A stretch of DNA of 64,000 bases from contig NZ_JALPRS010000001.1 in assembly GCF_023630255.1 (NCBI RefSeq), positions 558,001 through 622,000 of the forward strand, written 5' to 3'. Under the pieces are notes generated by a model. It saw nothing but the letters and a program-made list of their open reading frames with translations, was not told the origin of the DNA and made no database searches. Made by a program: the position numbers and the translations under genes. Each line of letters starts with the position of its first letter. Position 1 is the stretch's first letter. This document shows positions 50,840 through 58,232 of this stretch, one piece after another. The DNA is from Pontibacter deserti (GTDB lineage Bacteria > Bacteroidota > Bacteroidia > Cytophagales > Hymenobacteraceae).

Positions 50840-51475
50840 CTATGATTTTTTGTAAGGGAATTTCTTAGAAGAATTACGCATTAATGAATTGGTAAGAGAC
50901 TCTCTGCTGCTACCAACACTGCCTGAAGCAACATAATCATACTTCCACATTAAGTCTCCTGCTTTACCTTCGTGAATGGTAATGCTTGTGTTAACTGAGT
51001 TTGTACTACCCCAGGCACCAACTAACAGTCCTACAGCAATGGCAGCACCATCCGACATTGGCTTAGACATGGTAGCTTTACCAGAAACTACTGCATCAAC
51101 ACCTAATAGTTTGCAGATCTCTTCTTTAGACTGCAGGCGAAGATCTTCATAAGAAATACCAGCCTGCTTTAATAGTGCGTTTGTTTTGCTAACATCCTGG
51201 AAATTGACTGTATACTTGCCTTTGCTCATTTCTCTGAGGTAGTAGCCATATACATCGCTTTGTATACCATAACCATAGTCACGCTGCTGATTTTCGATCA
51301 TCTCAGCTGTAACGCCTTTTGGTAATCTTCTTGATTCTATAGTTACATCAAATGGCATCACTGCTACCACTTTGTGTGTATCCTTAACATCTTTAAAAGA
51401 AGAGGCCTGGTAAATCTGCGGACCACAGCTTGCCAGCGTAATGCAGATAATTGCGAAAAGTAAAAGTTTTTTCAT
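50840..51475 (-). CDS. CsgG-like lipoprotein of unknown function
   Basis: A 211-residue lipoprotein with Cys17 in TLASCGP. The mature domain, KVVAVMPFDVTIESRRLP, YYLREMSKGKYTVNFQDVSKTNALLKQAG and CKLLGVDAVVSGKATMSK, resembles the CsgG/TolB-N/GNA1162 type alpha-beta fold, in which a vAV-x-PF start and a G-x-DAVVxG strand are common. SDGAAIAVGLLVGAWG is a hydrophobic segment that could insert in a membrane. Exact role unknown. Monocistronic. Confidence 0.72.
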   Translation of the reverse strand: MKKLLLFAIICITLASCGPQIYQASSFKDVKDTHKVVAVMPFDVTIESRRLPKGVTAEMIENQQRDYGYGIQSDVYGYYLREMSKGKYTVNFQDVSKTNALLKQAGISYEDLRLQSKEEICKLLGVDAVVSGKATMSKPMSDGAAIAVGLLVGAWGSTNSVNTSITIHEGKAGDLMWKYDYVASGSVGSSRESLTNSLMRNSSKKFPYKKS

Positions 51476-51761
51476 GGGCTAAAAGTTGGTTTTCTATTAA
51501 TAAATGGATAGCTCCCGTTGAAGTAACTTAGGCTGTTTGATACTATATGCCTTATTCTGACAAAAAAACACAAACAAACTATAACAGAGGGTAAATATAA
51601 TAGGAATATATAGATGTTGGAATTATACAGCCACTAATTTTAGTGAAAATATTTCTGATTTATGTCTGACTTAAATAAGAAGTATTTTGTGAAAAGGCTA
51701 TTTTGTAACTGCCTATAAAGTACTACTACAAGTGGCCGGGAAGAATATTTTAGAAAAAAAC

Positions 51762-52475
51762 TTATAGCATAACACCTTGTTGCACGCATAACCTGTAACC
51801 CTGGCCGTGCAGGTTCACGATTTCAACAGAAGGGTCATCTTTTAAATATTTCCGGAGCTTGGCAATGTAAACGTCCATACTGCGTGCGGTAAAGTAAGTG
51901 TCCTCGTGCCAGATTTGTTGAAGGGCTATTTCACGTGGTAACACATCGTTTAAGTGGCGGCAAAGCAAGTGGAGCAATTCAGCTTCTTTAGGCGACAGCT
52001 TTATAAGCTGGTCTTTGTATGAAAGCTGGCGCAGCTTGTGCAGGAATCTATACTTTCCAATAGTATACTCATCGGGCTCAGGTTTATCGGCTATACTTGG
52101 ATGGTGGCGGTTAAGTATAGCTTTAATCTTGTAGAGTAGTACTTCCGAATCAAATGGTTTGGTTACATAATCGTCAGCGCCAATTTTAAATCCTTCCAAC
52201 ATATCCTCTTTCATAGTTTTCGCCGTCAGAAAGATCAAGGGCACATCCGAGTTTAGTTTCTTTATCTCGCGGGCCAGGGTAAAGCCATCTTTTTCAGGCA
52301 TCATCACATCCAGTATACAAATATCGAAAGTGCCTTTACGGAAAGCTGTGATGGCCAGGCAACCATTTACACAAAGTGTAACATCATAATCGTGCAGCTC
52401 CAGGTAATCACGGAGCACAATACCAAAATTAGGGTCGTCTTCGGCCAGTAAAATACGTTGTGGTGCTGCAGTCAT
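51762..52475 (-). CDS. OmpR-family response regulator
   Basis: A 237-residue regulator, second gene of a kinase-regulator operon. Start placed at the ATG at 52475, which gives TAAPQRILLAEDDPNFG right at the N-terminus; the longer frame runs back into the kinase gene. The receiver has phosphoacceptor D56 in ICILDVMMPEKDG, LTAKTM and YVTKPF. The winged helix (about 130-232) shows KLSPKEAELLHLLCRH and SMDVYIAKLRKYLKDD. Direct TTTAAC repeats around the divergent promoter region at 54.7-54.9 kb are likely binding sites. Confidence 0.93.
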   Translation of the reverse strand: MTAAPQRILLAEDDPNFGIVLRDYLELHDYDVTLCVNGCLAITAFRKGTFDICILDVMMPEKDGFTLAREIKKLNSDVPLIFLTAKTMKEDMLEGFKIGADDYVTKPFDSEVLLYKIKAILNRHHPSIADKPEPDEYTIGKYRFLHKLRQLSYKDQLIKLSPKEAELLHLLCRHLNDVLPREIALQQIWHEDTYFTARSMDVYIAKLRKYLKDDPSVEIVNLHGQGYRLCVQQGVML

Positions 52476-52503
52476 GGTGGTAAGTATAAAATGGAAGTAT
52501 AAA

Positions 52504-54636
52504 TTAACTATTGCTGATCGGCAGAAAGATCTCGAAACGGCTGCCTCTGCCGGGCTCACTCCATAACCTGATATTACCATGGTGTGCCTGCACAATCGCT
52601 TTCACATAGCTCAGGCCCAGCCCAAAGCCTTTTACATTATGCAGGTTACCGGTTGGTACACGATAAAACTTCTCGAACACACGCTGTTGGGTATCTTTGC
52701 TCATACCCATTCCTTTATCATCCACTGCTATCAGAATACCACCTTCTACATTTCGGGTGCTCAGGCTGATCTCAGGTGCAGCAGGGGAATATTTATTCGC
52801 ATTGTCCAGCAGGTTGCAGATCACATTATACAGGTGCACTTCATCCGATTTTAGTTCATGTTTCAGGGCATCCAACTGCACATTTATCTGGCCTAAGCGT
52901 TGCTCTACCTGCAGGCGTATACTTTCTATAGCTTTAACTATAAGCAGGTGCACATCCACTGGTTCCAGCTTCATTTTAAACTCGTTCTTCTCAAGCAAAG
53001 CAATCTGCAGTACATTCTCAACCTGGGTATTCATGCGCTTGTTCTCCTGGCGGATGATGTTGGTGTAGTACTTAATCTTGTCCGGGTTTTCGTATACTTT
53101 GGGGTTTGCTATAGAATCGGTGGCCAGTGAGATGGTGGCAATTGGGGTTTTAAACTCATGCGTCATGTTGTTGATGAAATCGTTTTTCATCTCCGACAGC
53201 TTTTTCTGCTTATAGATAATGTAAATGGTAGTGCCAAACGTAGCGATGATCACCAATGTAAAGAACCCGGATAAGGCCAGCATTCCCCACAGCGATTGTA
53301 TAGCGTAATTTTTACTTCCCGGGAAGTACAGATCCAGGTAATCAGACTTGGCAAAAATATCGTTCGGGAACAGGCTTGCTTTATACTTTGGCAACGATGC
53401 ATCGGAGTAAGGAACTACGTTTTTAGCAGCTATTGTATCTTTTTTGCCAGATACCACCCAATACCCAAACGGTAAGTTTATACCCTGTTTCTGTAATTCT
53501 GTCTGCAGCAAGTTGTGCAACGTATCCAGGTTAAGGCGGTTTTGCAACGGCTCGTCTTTGGCTACATATTCAACCACCATTTTCTGAACCACATCATTCA
53601 GCTTTTCAGTTTTTTGTTCCAGCTTTTCGGTGGCAGTTTTTTTAAGAGAAATGTTTTGTTTTTTCTGCTTTTGCTCGGCTGCAGATCTGGCTGTTTCTTT
53701 AGAGTTTTCGTTTGTTTTTTTGCTGTTTTCAGTTTTAAGCCATTGGGTTCTTTCGGTAAGGGCTCGTTGTTCTGCAGCTTTGGAATTGGTGCTGGAATAT
53801 AGTTTTAGAATTGCCTGTTCTGATGCCGACGACGAACTAACATAAACCGGTTTTGCCACACCCTTCCGGAAAAGAAAAATGCTGTCATTCCGTACTTCCA
53901 CGGTAGTAAACTCATGGGGCATGGCATGCGTTGCCATGCGCTTAAAATTATGCATGCTGTCTAACCTGGTAGCAAGCAAGCGCAGTGTGTCCACCGAAAA
54001 ATCCAATACCCGGTTATAGTTCCTGAAATGCATGGCCATCGAATCAGCAGACAGAGCGATCTTGTAAGCAGGTGCTGGTTGCCTTAATATGTGAGTTGCT
54101 TTTTTGGGATCTGTTAAAACATGAACCTGATTAGGGAGCGTGTGCTTCATACTTTGGAGCACGTCAAAATACTTTGCGTTGCTTTGGTTTGTAAACTTCG
54201 CTTCCTTCACAAGTATAGTATCGCCGTTAGCAAGCTTAACCCATGTATGTCCTTTTTTGAGTTTAGGTGCCTCTTGTTTCCAGGTTATACTTTGCGGGGC
54301 TTTGGGTTCCGGGATCTGCTTTTGGTGAGCGCTTACTTTAGAAGGAATAGCTTTAACAGGTGCGGCTTTAGCTTTTGGTTTAGTAGTTGGTTTTAACGTC
54401 TGCGTATCAGCTGTTAGCGGCTGGCGTAAATCCTGCATCTTATCTGTTACTACCGATACTGCTTCCTGGGTTTCGAGTTTATCTACTGTGTTGGTCAGGG
54501 CTTCGTTTACGGCATGGTCAAACTGGGCCTGCTTAACCCGGATGGCATCATTTATCCAGTATAGCTGCAAGCCCACCACACCGAGCAGCGAGATGCTCAT
54601 CAGCACAATTACCCCGATGATTGTATACTTTTTCAC
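52504..54636 (-). CDS. large sensor histidine kinase
   Basis: A 710-residue kinase. TM1 covers about residues 5-27. A very long extracytoplasmic region (about 28-435) is rich in Lys, Ala, Pro and Gln, with a low-complexity stretch at about 85-115 and a Lys/Glu coiled-coil part at about 290-350. TM2 lies at about 450-470. HisKA has H493 in NNMTHEFKTPIATIS. The ATPase domain shows NLLDNANKYSP, DDKGMGM and GFGLGLSYVKAIV. The sensor has no recognisable fold. The operon with the regulator is divergent from a T9SS cargo gene. Confidence 0.92.
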   Translation of the reverse strand: MKKYTIIGVIVLMSISLLGVVGLQLYWINDAIRVKQAQFDHAVNEALTNTVDKLETQEAVSVVTDKMQDLRQPLTADTQTLKPTTKPKAKAAPVKAIPSKVSAHQKQIPEPKAPQSITWKQEAPKLKKGHTWVKLANGDTILVKEAKFTNQSNAKYFDVLQSMKHTLPNQVHVLTDPKKATHILRQPAPAYKIALSADSMAMHFRNYNRVLDFSVDTLRLLATRLDSMHNFKRMATHAMPHEFTTVEVRNDSIFLFRKGVAKPVYVSSSSASEQAILKLYSSTNSKAAEQRALTERTQWLKTENSKKTNENSKETARSAAEQKQKKQNISLKKTATEKLEQKTEKLNDVVQKMVVEYVAKDEPLQNRLNLDTLHNLLQTELQKQGINLPFGYWVVSGKKDTIAAKNVVPYSDASLPKYKASLFPNDIFAKSDYLDLYFPGSKNYAIQSLWGMLALSGFFTLVIIATFGTTIYIIYKQKKLSEMKNDFINNMTHEFKTPIATISLATDSIANPKVYENPDKIKYYTNIIRQENKRMNTQVENVLQIALLEKNEFKMKLEPVDVHLLIVKAIESIRLQVEQRLGQINVQLDALKHELKSDEVHLYNVICNLLDNANKYSPAAPEISLSTRNVEGGILIAVDDKGMGMSKDTQQRVFEKFYRVPTGNLHNVKGFGLGLSYVKAIVQAHHGNIRLWSEPGRGSRFEIFLPISNS

Positions 54637-54674
54637 AAATCAAATTTAAACTATAAACTGCTGCGTCGCCTGAC

Positions 54675-54691
54675 TTTAACAAATATTTAAC
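54675..54691. promoter_or_regulatory. TTTAAC direct-repeat pair near the kinase promoter
   Basis: TTTAAC-N5-TTTAAC with 11-bp spacing (TTAAC at 54676-54680 and 54687-54691), 40 bp upstream of the kinase start. Same half-sites as the array on the other side of the intergenic region. Confidence 0.55.
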
Positions 54692-54825
54692 TTATCAATA
54701 TCCCGATTATTAGCTAAATAACACGCTGGTGCTGAAGTATAAATAAGCTATAAGCTACAATTATATCTTCAGATACACCAATAATACAGCTACTGTTGCG
54801 GCCTGCAGCAGGTTTACCGTCAACT

Positions 54826-54893
54826 TTAACTTTTCCTTAACATTCTTTAACCAAGCTTTAACTAAAATGCGCTTAGCAGCTGCGTAATTTTGA
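54826..54893 (+). promoter_or_regulatory. four TTAAC direct repeats plus -7 box before the T9SS cargo gene
   Basis: TTAAC occurs at 54827-54831, 54838-54842, 54848-54852 and 54859-54863 (spacings 11, 10 and 11 bp), followed by TAATTTTG at 54886-54893, a full TAnnTTTG match, 24 bp before the ATG. The layout fits activation by an OmpR-family regulator. Confidence 0.65.
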
Positions 54894-54916
54894 CTATAAC
54901 CTAAAGCATTAAAACT

Positions 54917-56074
54917 ATGAACACACCAATCTTACAACACCTGCTAAAATTAATCATCAGTCTGATTTTAAGTTTACTGCCAATCTTAACCTTAATGGCA
55001 CAGCAAAAAACAGAGAAAAAAGATAATACCGTTCGGGTTAAGATGTTTAAATCAGTAGATGGCAAGTTCGTTTACAGCAAAGACACCGTAATTAATGCCG
55101 CTGACCACGAAGCACAGATCGCGGCGCTTAAAAACCTGAAATTTGATGAGAAGACCTGGACAAAGCTGGAAGCCAGTAAAATAGTTATCGACTCAATAAA
55201 GGGTTTGCATATGTTCCGTACACCTATGGCTTTCAAAGTTCTGCAGGACACAGCTATGATGCATCGCCTGAAAGATGCAAAAGTGTATAAGTTTGAGAGA
55301 AAGCTTGATGGTGAAAAAGGAGCTATACTTTTTGAAACGTTAAAAGGCGCAAAAGGAGATTCGTTTATGCTGAAAGCAATGAAAGGAGATAAGTTTATAC
55401 TTCATGCTGACAGCCTGTTAGGTACCCGCTTTAAAACAATGAATATAGATGCTGATGGTAAAGCTATACACATTTTGCAGGCAGGTTCAGACTCTTCTCA
55501 TGTAATTGTCAGAGTAATGGGTAAGGATGGCATGATCATCAGAAATGGTGATATGGTGCACGCCGGAGACTTTTCAACCCGTTATGCCACTTCCGATAAA
55601 ATCAAGATCGAAACCGATGAATCTGGCAAAACCACTGTGTATGAGATTGATGAAAAAGGTAGCAAGAAAGAGATTGATGCTTACCATTTCGGCAGGTCAG
55701 GCCAGAAATCTACAGTTATACTTTTAAACCGCACCAAGGTAGAAGACATTACCAAAGAAGATAAAAAAGCGCTGAAAGAGGCCGGGATTAAAGTTGAAAA
55801 ATCAGCTAAAAAAGAATTGAAAATAGAAAACCTAAGCTATTACCCTAACCCAAGCAGCGGCCGCTTTAACGTGAGTTTTACATTACCAGATAAAGAACCG
55901 GCAACTCTGCGGGTACTGAATAGTGTAGGTAAGCAAGTATACCAGGAGCAAATAACAAAGCCGGCAACCTTATTCGAGAAGCAGATCGATATTTCAAGCT
56001 ACGGAAAAGGTATTTACTACCTGCAGGTAGAGCAGGGGGGAAGAACGCTCACCAAAAGACTTTTAGTGCAGTAA
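54917..56074 (+). CDS. T9SS cargo protein with type A sorting domain
   Basis: A 385-residue exported protein. Signal peptide MNTPILQHLLKLIISLILSL (about 1-28). The middle is rich in Lys/Asp and K-G-D repeats (GAKGDSFMLKAMKGDKFILHAD and similar) with no known enzyme motif. Residues about 310-385 form a type IX secretion sorting domain: YYPNPSSGRFNVSFTLP, VLNSVGKQVYQE, ISSYGKGIYYLQV and TKRLLVQ at the very end. It should be secreted and attached to the cell surface. Controlled from the direct-repeat promoter shared with the divergent kinase operon. Confidence 0.88.
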   Translation: MNTPILQHLLKLIISLILSLLPILTLMAQQKTEKKDNTVRVKMFKSVDGKFVYSKDTVINAADHEAQIAALKNLKFDEKTWTKLEASKIVIDSIKGLHMFRTPMAFKVLQDTAMMHRLKDAKVYKFERKLDGEKGAILFETLKGAKGDSFMLKAMKGDKFILHADSLLGTRFKTMNIDADGKAIHILQAGSDSSHVIVRVMGKDGMIIRNGDMVHAGDFSTRYATSDKIKIETDESGKTTVYEIDEKGSKKEIDAYHFGRSGQKSTVILLNRTKVEDITKEDKKALKEAGIKVEKSAKKELKIENLSYYPNPSSGRFNVSFTLPDKEPATLRVLNSVGKQVYQEQITKPATLFEKQIDISSYGKGIYYLQVEQGGRTLTKRLLVQ

Positions 56075-56099
56075 ATAGTTTAGATCAGTTTGTAAACGC

Positions 56100-56131
56100 A
56101 AAAGCCGGCTACTACTATTACCGGCTTTTCT
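56100..56131 (+). terminator. hairpin terminator
   Basis: Arms AAAAGCCGG/CCGGCTTTT (56100-56108 with 56121-56129) around a 12-nt loop, followed by CTATATTTT. Confidence 0.72.
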
Positions 56132-56146
56132 ATATTTTATACCTGA

Positions 56147-56374
56147 TCAATGATGATGGTGATGATCATGATCATCGGGGCGACTGTTGAAGTTAGCTAT
56201 AGCGCCAAGTATAAAAAAGGCTACCCAGCAGATATAAAGCGCACTAAAGTTCTCTATGGATTTACCAATTAAGGCAAGTATAAGATGAGCCAACAGCGTC
56301 ATAACCAGTCCTGTAGCAGCAACAAACTGGTACGAATTCATTTCCCGCGGGTCGTATAGCTTCGATAATTTCAT
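56147..56374 (-). CDS. small two-helix membrane protein with His-rich tail
   Basis: A 75-residue inner-membrane protein: helices at about 15-37 and 43-62, then a short tail FNSRPDDHDHHHHH. The natural poly-His end suggests binding of a metal such as Cu, Ni or Zn, which fits the copper ATPase and HMA-type regulator in the following 8 kb, but no direct link is shown. Function unknown. Transcribed alone. Confidence 0.7.
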   Translation of the reverse strand: MKLSKLYDPREMNSYQFVAATGLVMTLLAHLILALIGKSIENFSALYICWVAFFILGAIANFNSRPDDHDHHHHH

Positions 56375-56666
56375 TCAACTTATCTGATTTCTTTGTCTGT
56401 AACGCGGTAACTATACTTTAGGTGCCACAATACCAGATTTATGCAAAGATAATCATAGGTTGTGTTGGTTGTTCTTCTTCAGGTTTAACAAACTCTAAAC
56501 TATATCTAAACTCTATAATCTGATACATCAAAGTATAATCTGCAGATAGCTGTACTCTCACAGGAAAAATAAGTTTTTAGTTGTAAAATTATGTTAAGTA
56601 TAAATAAGCAATTCTGAACATGCCCTTATGTTGAGCGTATACAAGGCTACATTAAAGACTAGTATT

Positions 56667-57038
56667 ATGGCAATTGAAGAAGAAAACAGACAAAATACGC
56701 CAAGTAGTGAAAAAAACGTGAACAGCGATTTCAATAAAAGAATGACCATGAACAATCACCCGGATCCGTCTGCGAAACGCAATGTAGGGCCAGGTGGACA
56801 ACTGGAGCGACCTGGCCAAAAAGATAAGCTGGAGAACCTGCATATAGGGGGTAACGAGACCACTGGCTATGGTGCCAATGACGTAAACAGTGTAGATTAC
56901 CTTGCACAAGGTCCGGGATTTGAGTTCGAAGGCAGTGATACTGCTATGGATGATGACGTGAACGGCATACGAAGTAAGGATCAACCGTTAGGGAAGAAGA
57001 ATACAGAAGATAACGACTCCGATGGGTCAAGAATATAA
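56667..57038 (+). CDS. small hydrophilic disordered protein
   Basis: A 123-residue protein that starts at the ATG at 56667 (MAIEEENRQNTPSSEKNVNS); upstream codons are not needed. It is rich in Asn, Asp, Gly and Pro, without hydrophobic core: SAKRNVGPGGQLERPGQKDKLENL, GANDVNSVDYLAQGPGFEFEGSD, DDDVNGIRSKDQPLGKKN. Such small hydrophilic proteins are often stress-related; no family recognised. A good terminator follows at 57047-57080. Confidence 0.65.
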   Translation: MAIEEENRQNTPSSEKNVNSDFNKRMTMNNHPDPSAKRNVGPGGQLERPGQKDKLENLHIGGNETTGYGANDVNSVDYLAQGPGFEFEGSDTAMDDDVNGIRSKDQPLGKKNTEDNDSDGSRI

Positions 57039-57046
57039 CATACATT

Positions 57047-57084
57047 AAAAGCGGGAGCCCAAACAATGGCTCCCGCTTTTGGTT
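57047..57084 (+). terminator. hairpin terminator
   Basis: A perfect 13-bp stem AAAAGCGGGAGCC/GGCTCCCGCTTTT (57047-57059 with 57068-57080), loop of 8 nt, T-rich end. Confidence 0.85.
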
Positions 57085-57164
57085 TTAAGGAATAGAAGTA
57101 AACAATATGTGATTTATTTTTAAGTTTGCTTTAATCAATCTACATCTTTGAAATAAAGATTAAA

Positions 57165-57761
57165 ATGCCTGACCATACGCAACCTACTATGCCTTATACT
57201 TTACACATCCGGAACATGGTGTGCGACCGTTGCATTAAAGTTGTTACTGAAGAACTGGAGAAACTACAGCTGCCTGTTCAGGAAGTAAAGCTTGGCGAAG
57301 CGGTGATAAGCCGCGAACTGCAACCCACAGAAATAAACCAAGTTAGAGGTATACTTGCAGAGAATGGTTTTCAGTTACTGGAAGACCCCAAAGCAGAGTT
57401 GGCCGAAAGAATAAAAATAGCTGTAATTGACCTGCTCCGGTCTGGGAGGGTAGAAGAACTGAATGTTAACTTATCTGATTATCTGGCAGCGCAGTTAGGG
57501 AAAGATTACAATACACTGAGCACCTTGTTTTCAGCCTCTGAGGGAATAACTATAGCCCGGTTTATGGTGCTGCAAAAAGTAGAGATGGCTAAAGAACTAC
57601 TGGATTATAATGAGCTTACCCTCAGTCAGATCGCTGATAGGTTAGGATATAGCAGTGTTGCACATTTATCCGGTCAGTTTAAGCAGGTAACTGGTTTAAC
57701 CCCTTCTGAATACAAAAAAGGAAACTCTGTTTCGCGTAAACCATTAGACCAGGTCTTGTAA
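57165..57761 (+). CDS. HMA-like/AraC fusion transcription regulator
   Basis: A 198-residue protein. Residues about 10-78 resemble a heavy-metal-associated (HMA) domain: YTLHIRNMVCDRCIKVVTEEL contains the MxCxxC metal site (C20, C23), followed by VQEVKLGEAVISREL and an ILAENGFQLLED tail as in ferredoxin-like HMA folds. Residues about 85-187 form an AraC-type HTH domain (MVLQKVEMAKELLDYNELTLSQIADRLGYSSVAHLSGQFKQVTGLTPSEYKKG). It probably senses Cu or another soft metal and controls transcription. A CopA-type gene lies 4 kb downstream. The metal and the target are inferred. Confidence 0.82.
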   Translation: MPDHTQPTMPYTLHIRNMVCDRCIKVVTEELEKLQLPVQEVKLGEAVISRELQPTEINQVRGILAENGFQLLEDPKAELAERIKIAVIDLLRSGRVEELNVNLSDYLAAQLGKDYNTLSTLFSASEGITIARFMVLQKVEMAKELLDYNELTLSQIADRLGYSSVAHLSGQFKQVTGLTPSEYKKGNSVSRKPLDQVL

Positions 57762-57780
57762 GTATATCTATTGCATCAGC

Positions 57781-57826
57781 AATAACAAAAAAGCCACAGC
57801 TTTAAAGCTGTGGCTTTTTTGTTATT
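57781..57826. terminator. 46-bp perfect palindrome terminator
   Basis: Arms of 23 bp with no spacer (57781-57803 and 57804-57826). The core CCACAGCTTTAAAGCTGTGG is shared with other terminators here. Its right end includes the stop codon of the CheY-like gene. Confidence 0.85.
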
Positions 57827-58232
57827 CGCATATAAACTCTTCTTTTATAAAGCTCAGAATCTCGGGGGAAAGCGGCTTTGAGAAAAACTCTTTAACTTCT
57901 TTGTGGCTTTTAGCACTTACAATGTCTTTCCTGTCAACAGCGGAAGAAAGCATAAACAGGCAGCAATCTTTGGTTACAGCTTCTGGTAGTTGTCTGTATT
58001 CGTCTATAAAGCTCCAGCCATCCATGCCTGGCATATTTATGTCCAAAAAAATAAGGTCAGGGAAGGAATCAGGTGCAGTTATAACGAGTTCCTTCAGGTG
58101 TTCCAGTGCATGTTCTGCACATTCAAAACTGATGACTTCATCAGCAAACTGTTCATTTTTAATGATGTTCTCACAGACAAAGTTATTTACCTGGTCATCA
58201 TCAATTAAAATTACTTTCTTTAATATGCTCAT
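57822..58232 (-). CDS. CheY-like single-domain response regulator
   Basis: A 136-residue receiver domain without output domain. Acidic triad D11-D13 in VILIDDDQVNNF, phosphoacceptor D64 in LIFLDINMPGMDGW, an SSA segment near 95 and KEFFSKPLS near 118. Its start lies inside the 3' end of the kinase gene (32-bp overlap), so the two are coupled. It probably receives phosphate from that kinase and acts by protein contact. Its stop codon is inside the terminator palindrome. Confidence 0.92.
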   Translation of the reverse strand: MSILKKVILIDDDQVNNFVCENIIKNEQFADEVISFECAEHALEHLKELVITAPDSFPDLIFLDINMPGMDGWSFIDEYRQLPEAVTKDCCLFMLSSAVDRKDIVSAKSHKEVKEFFSKPLSPEILSFIKEEFICE

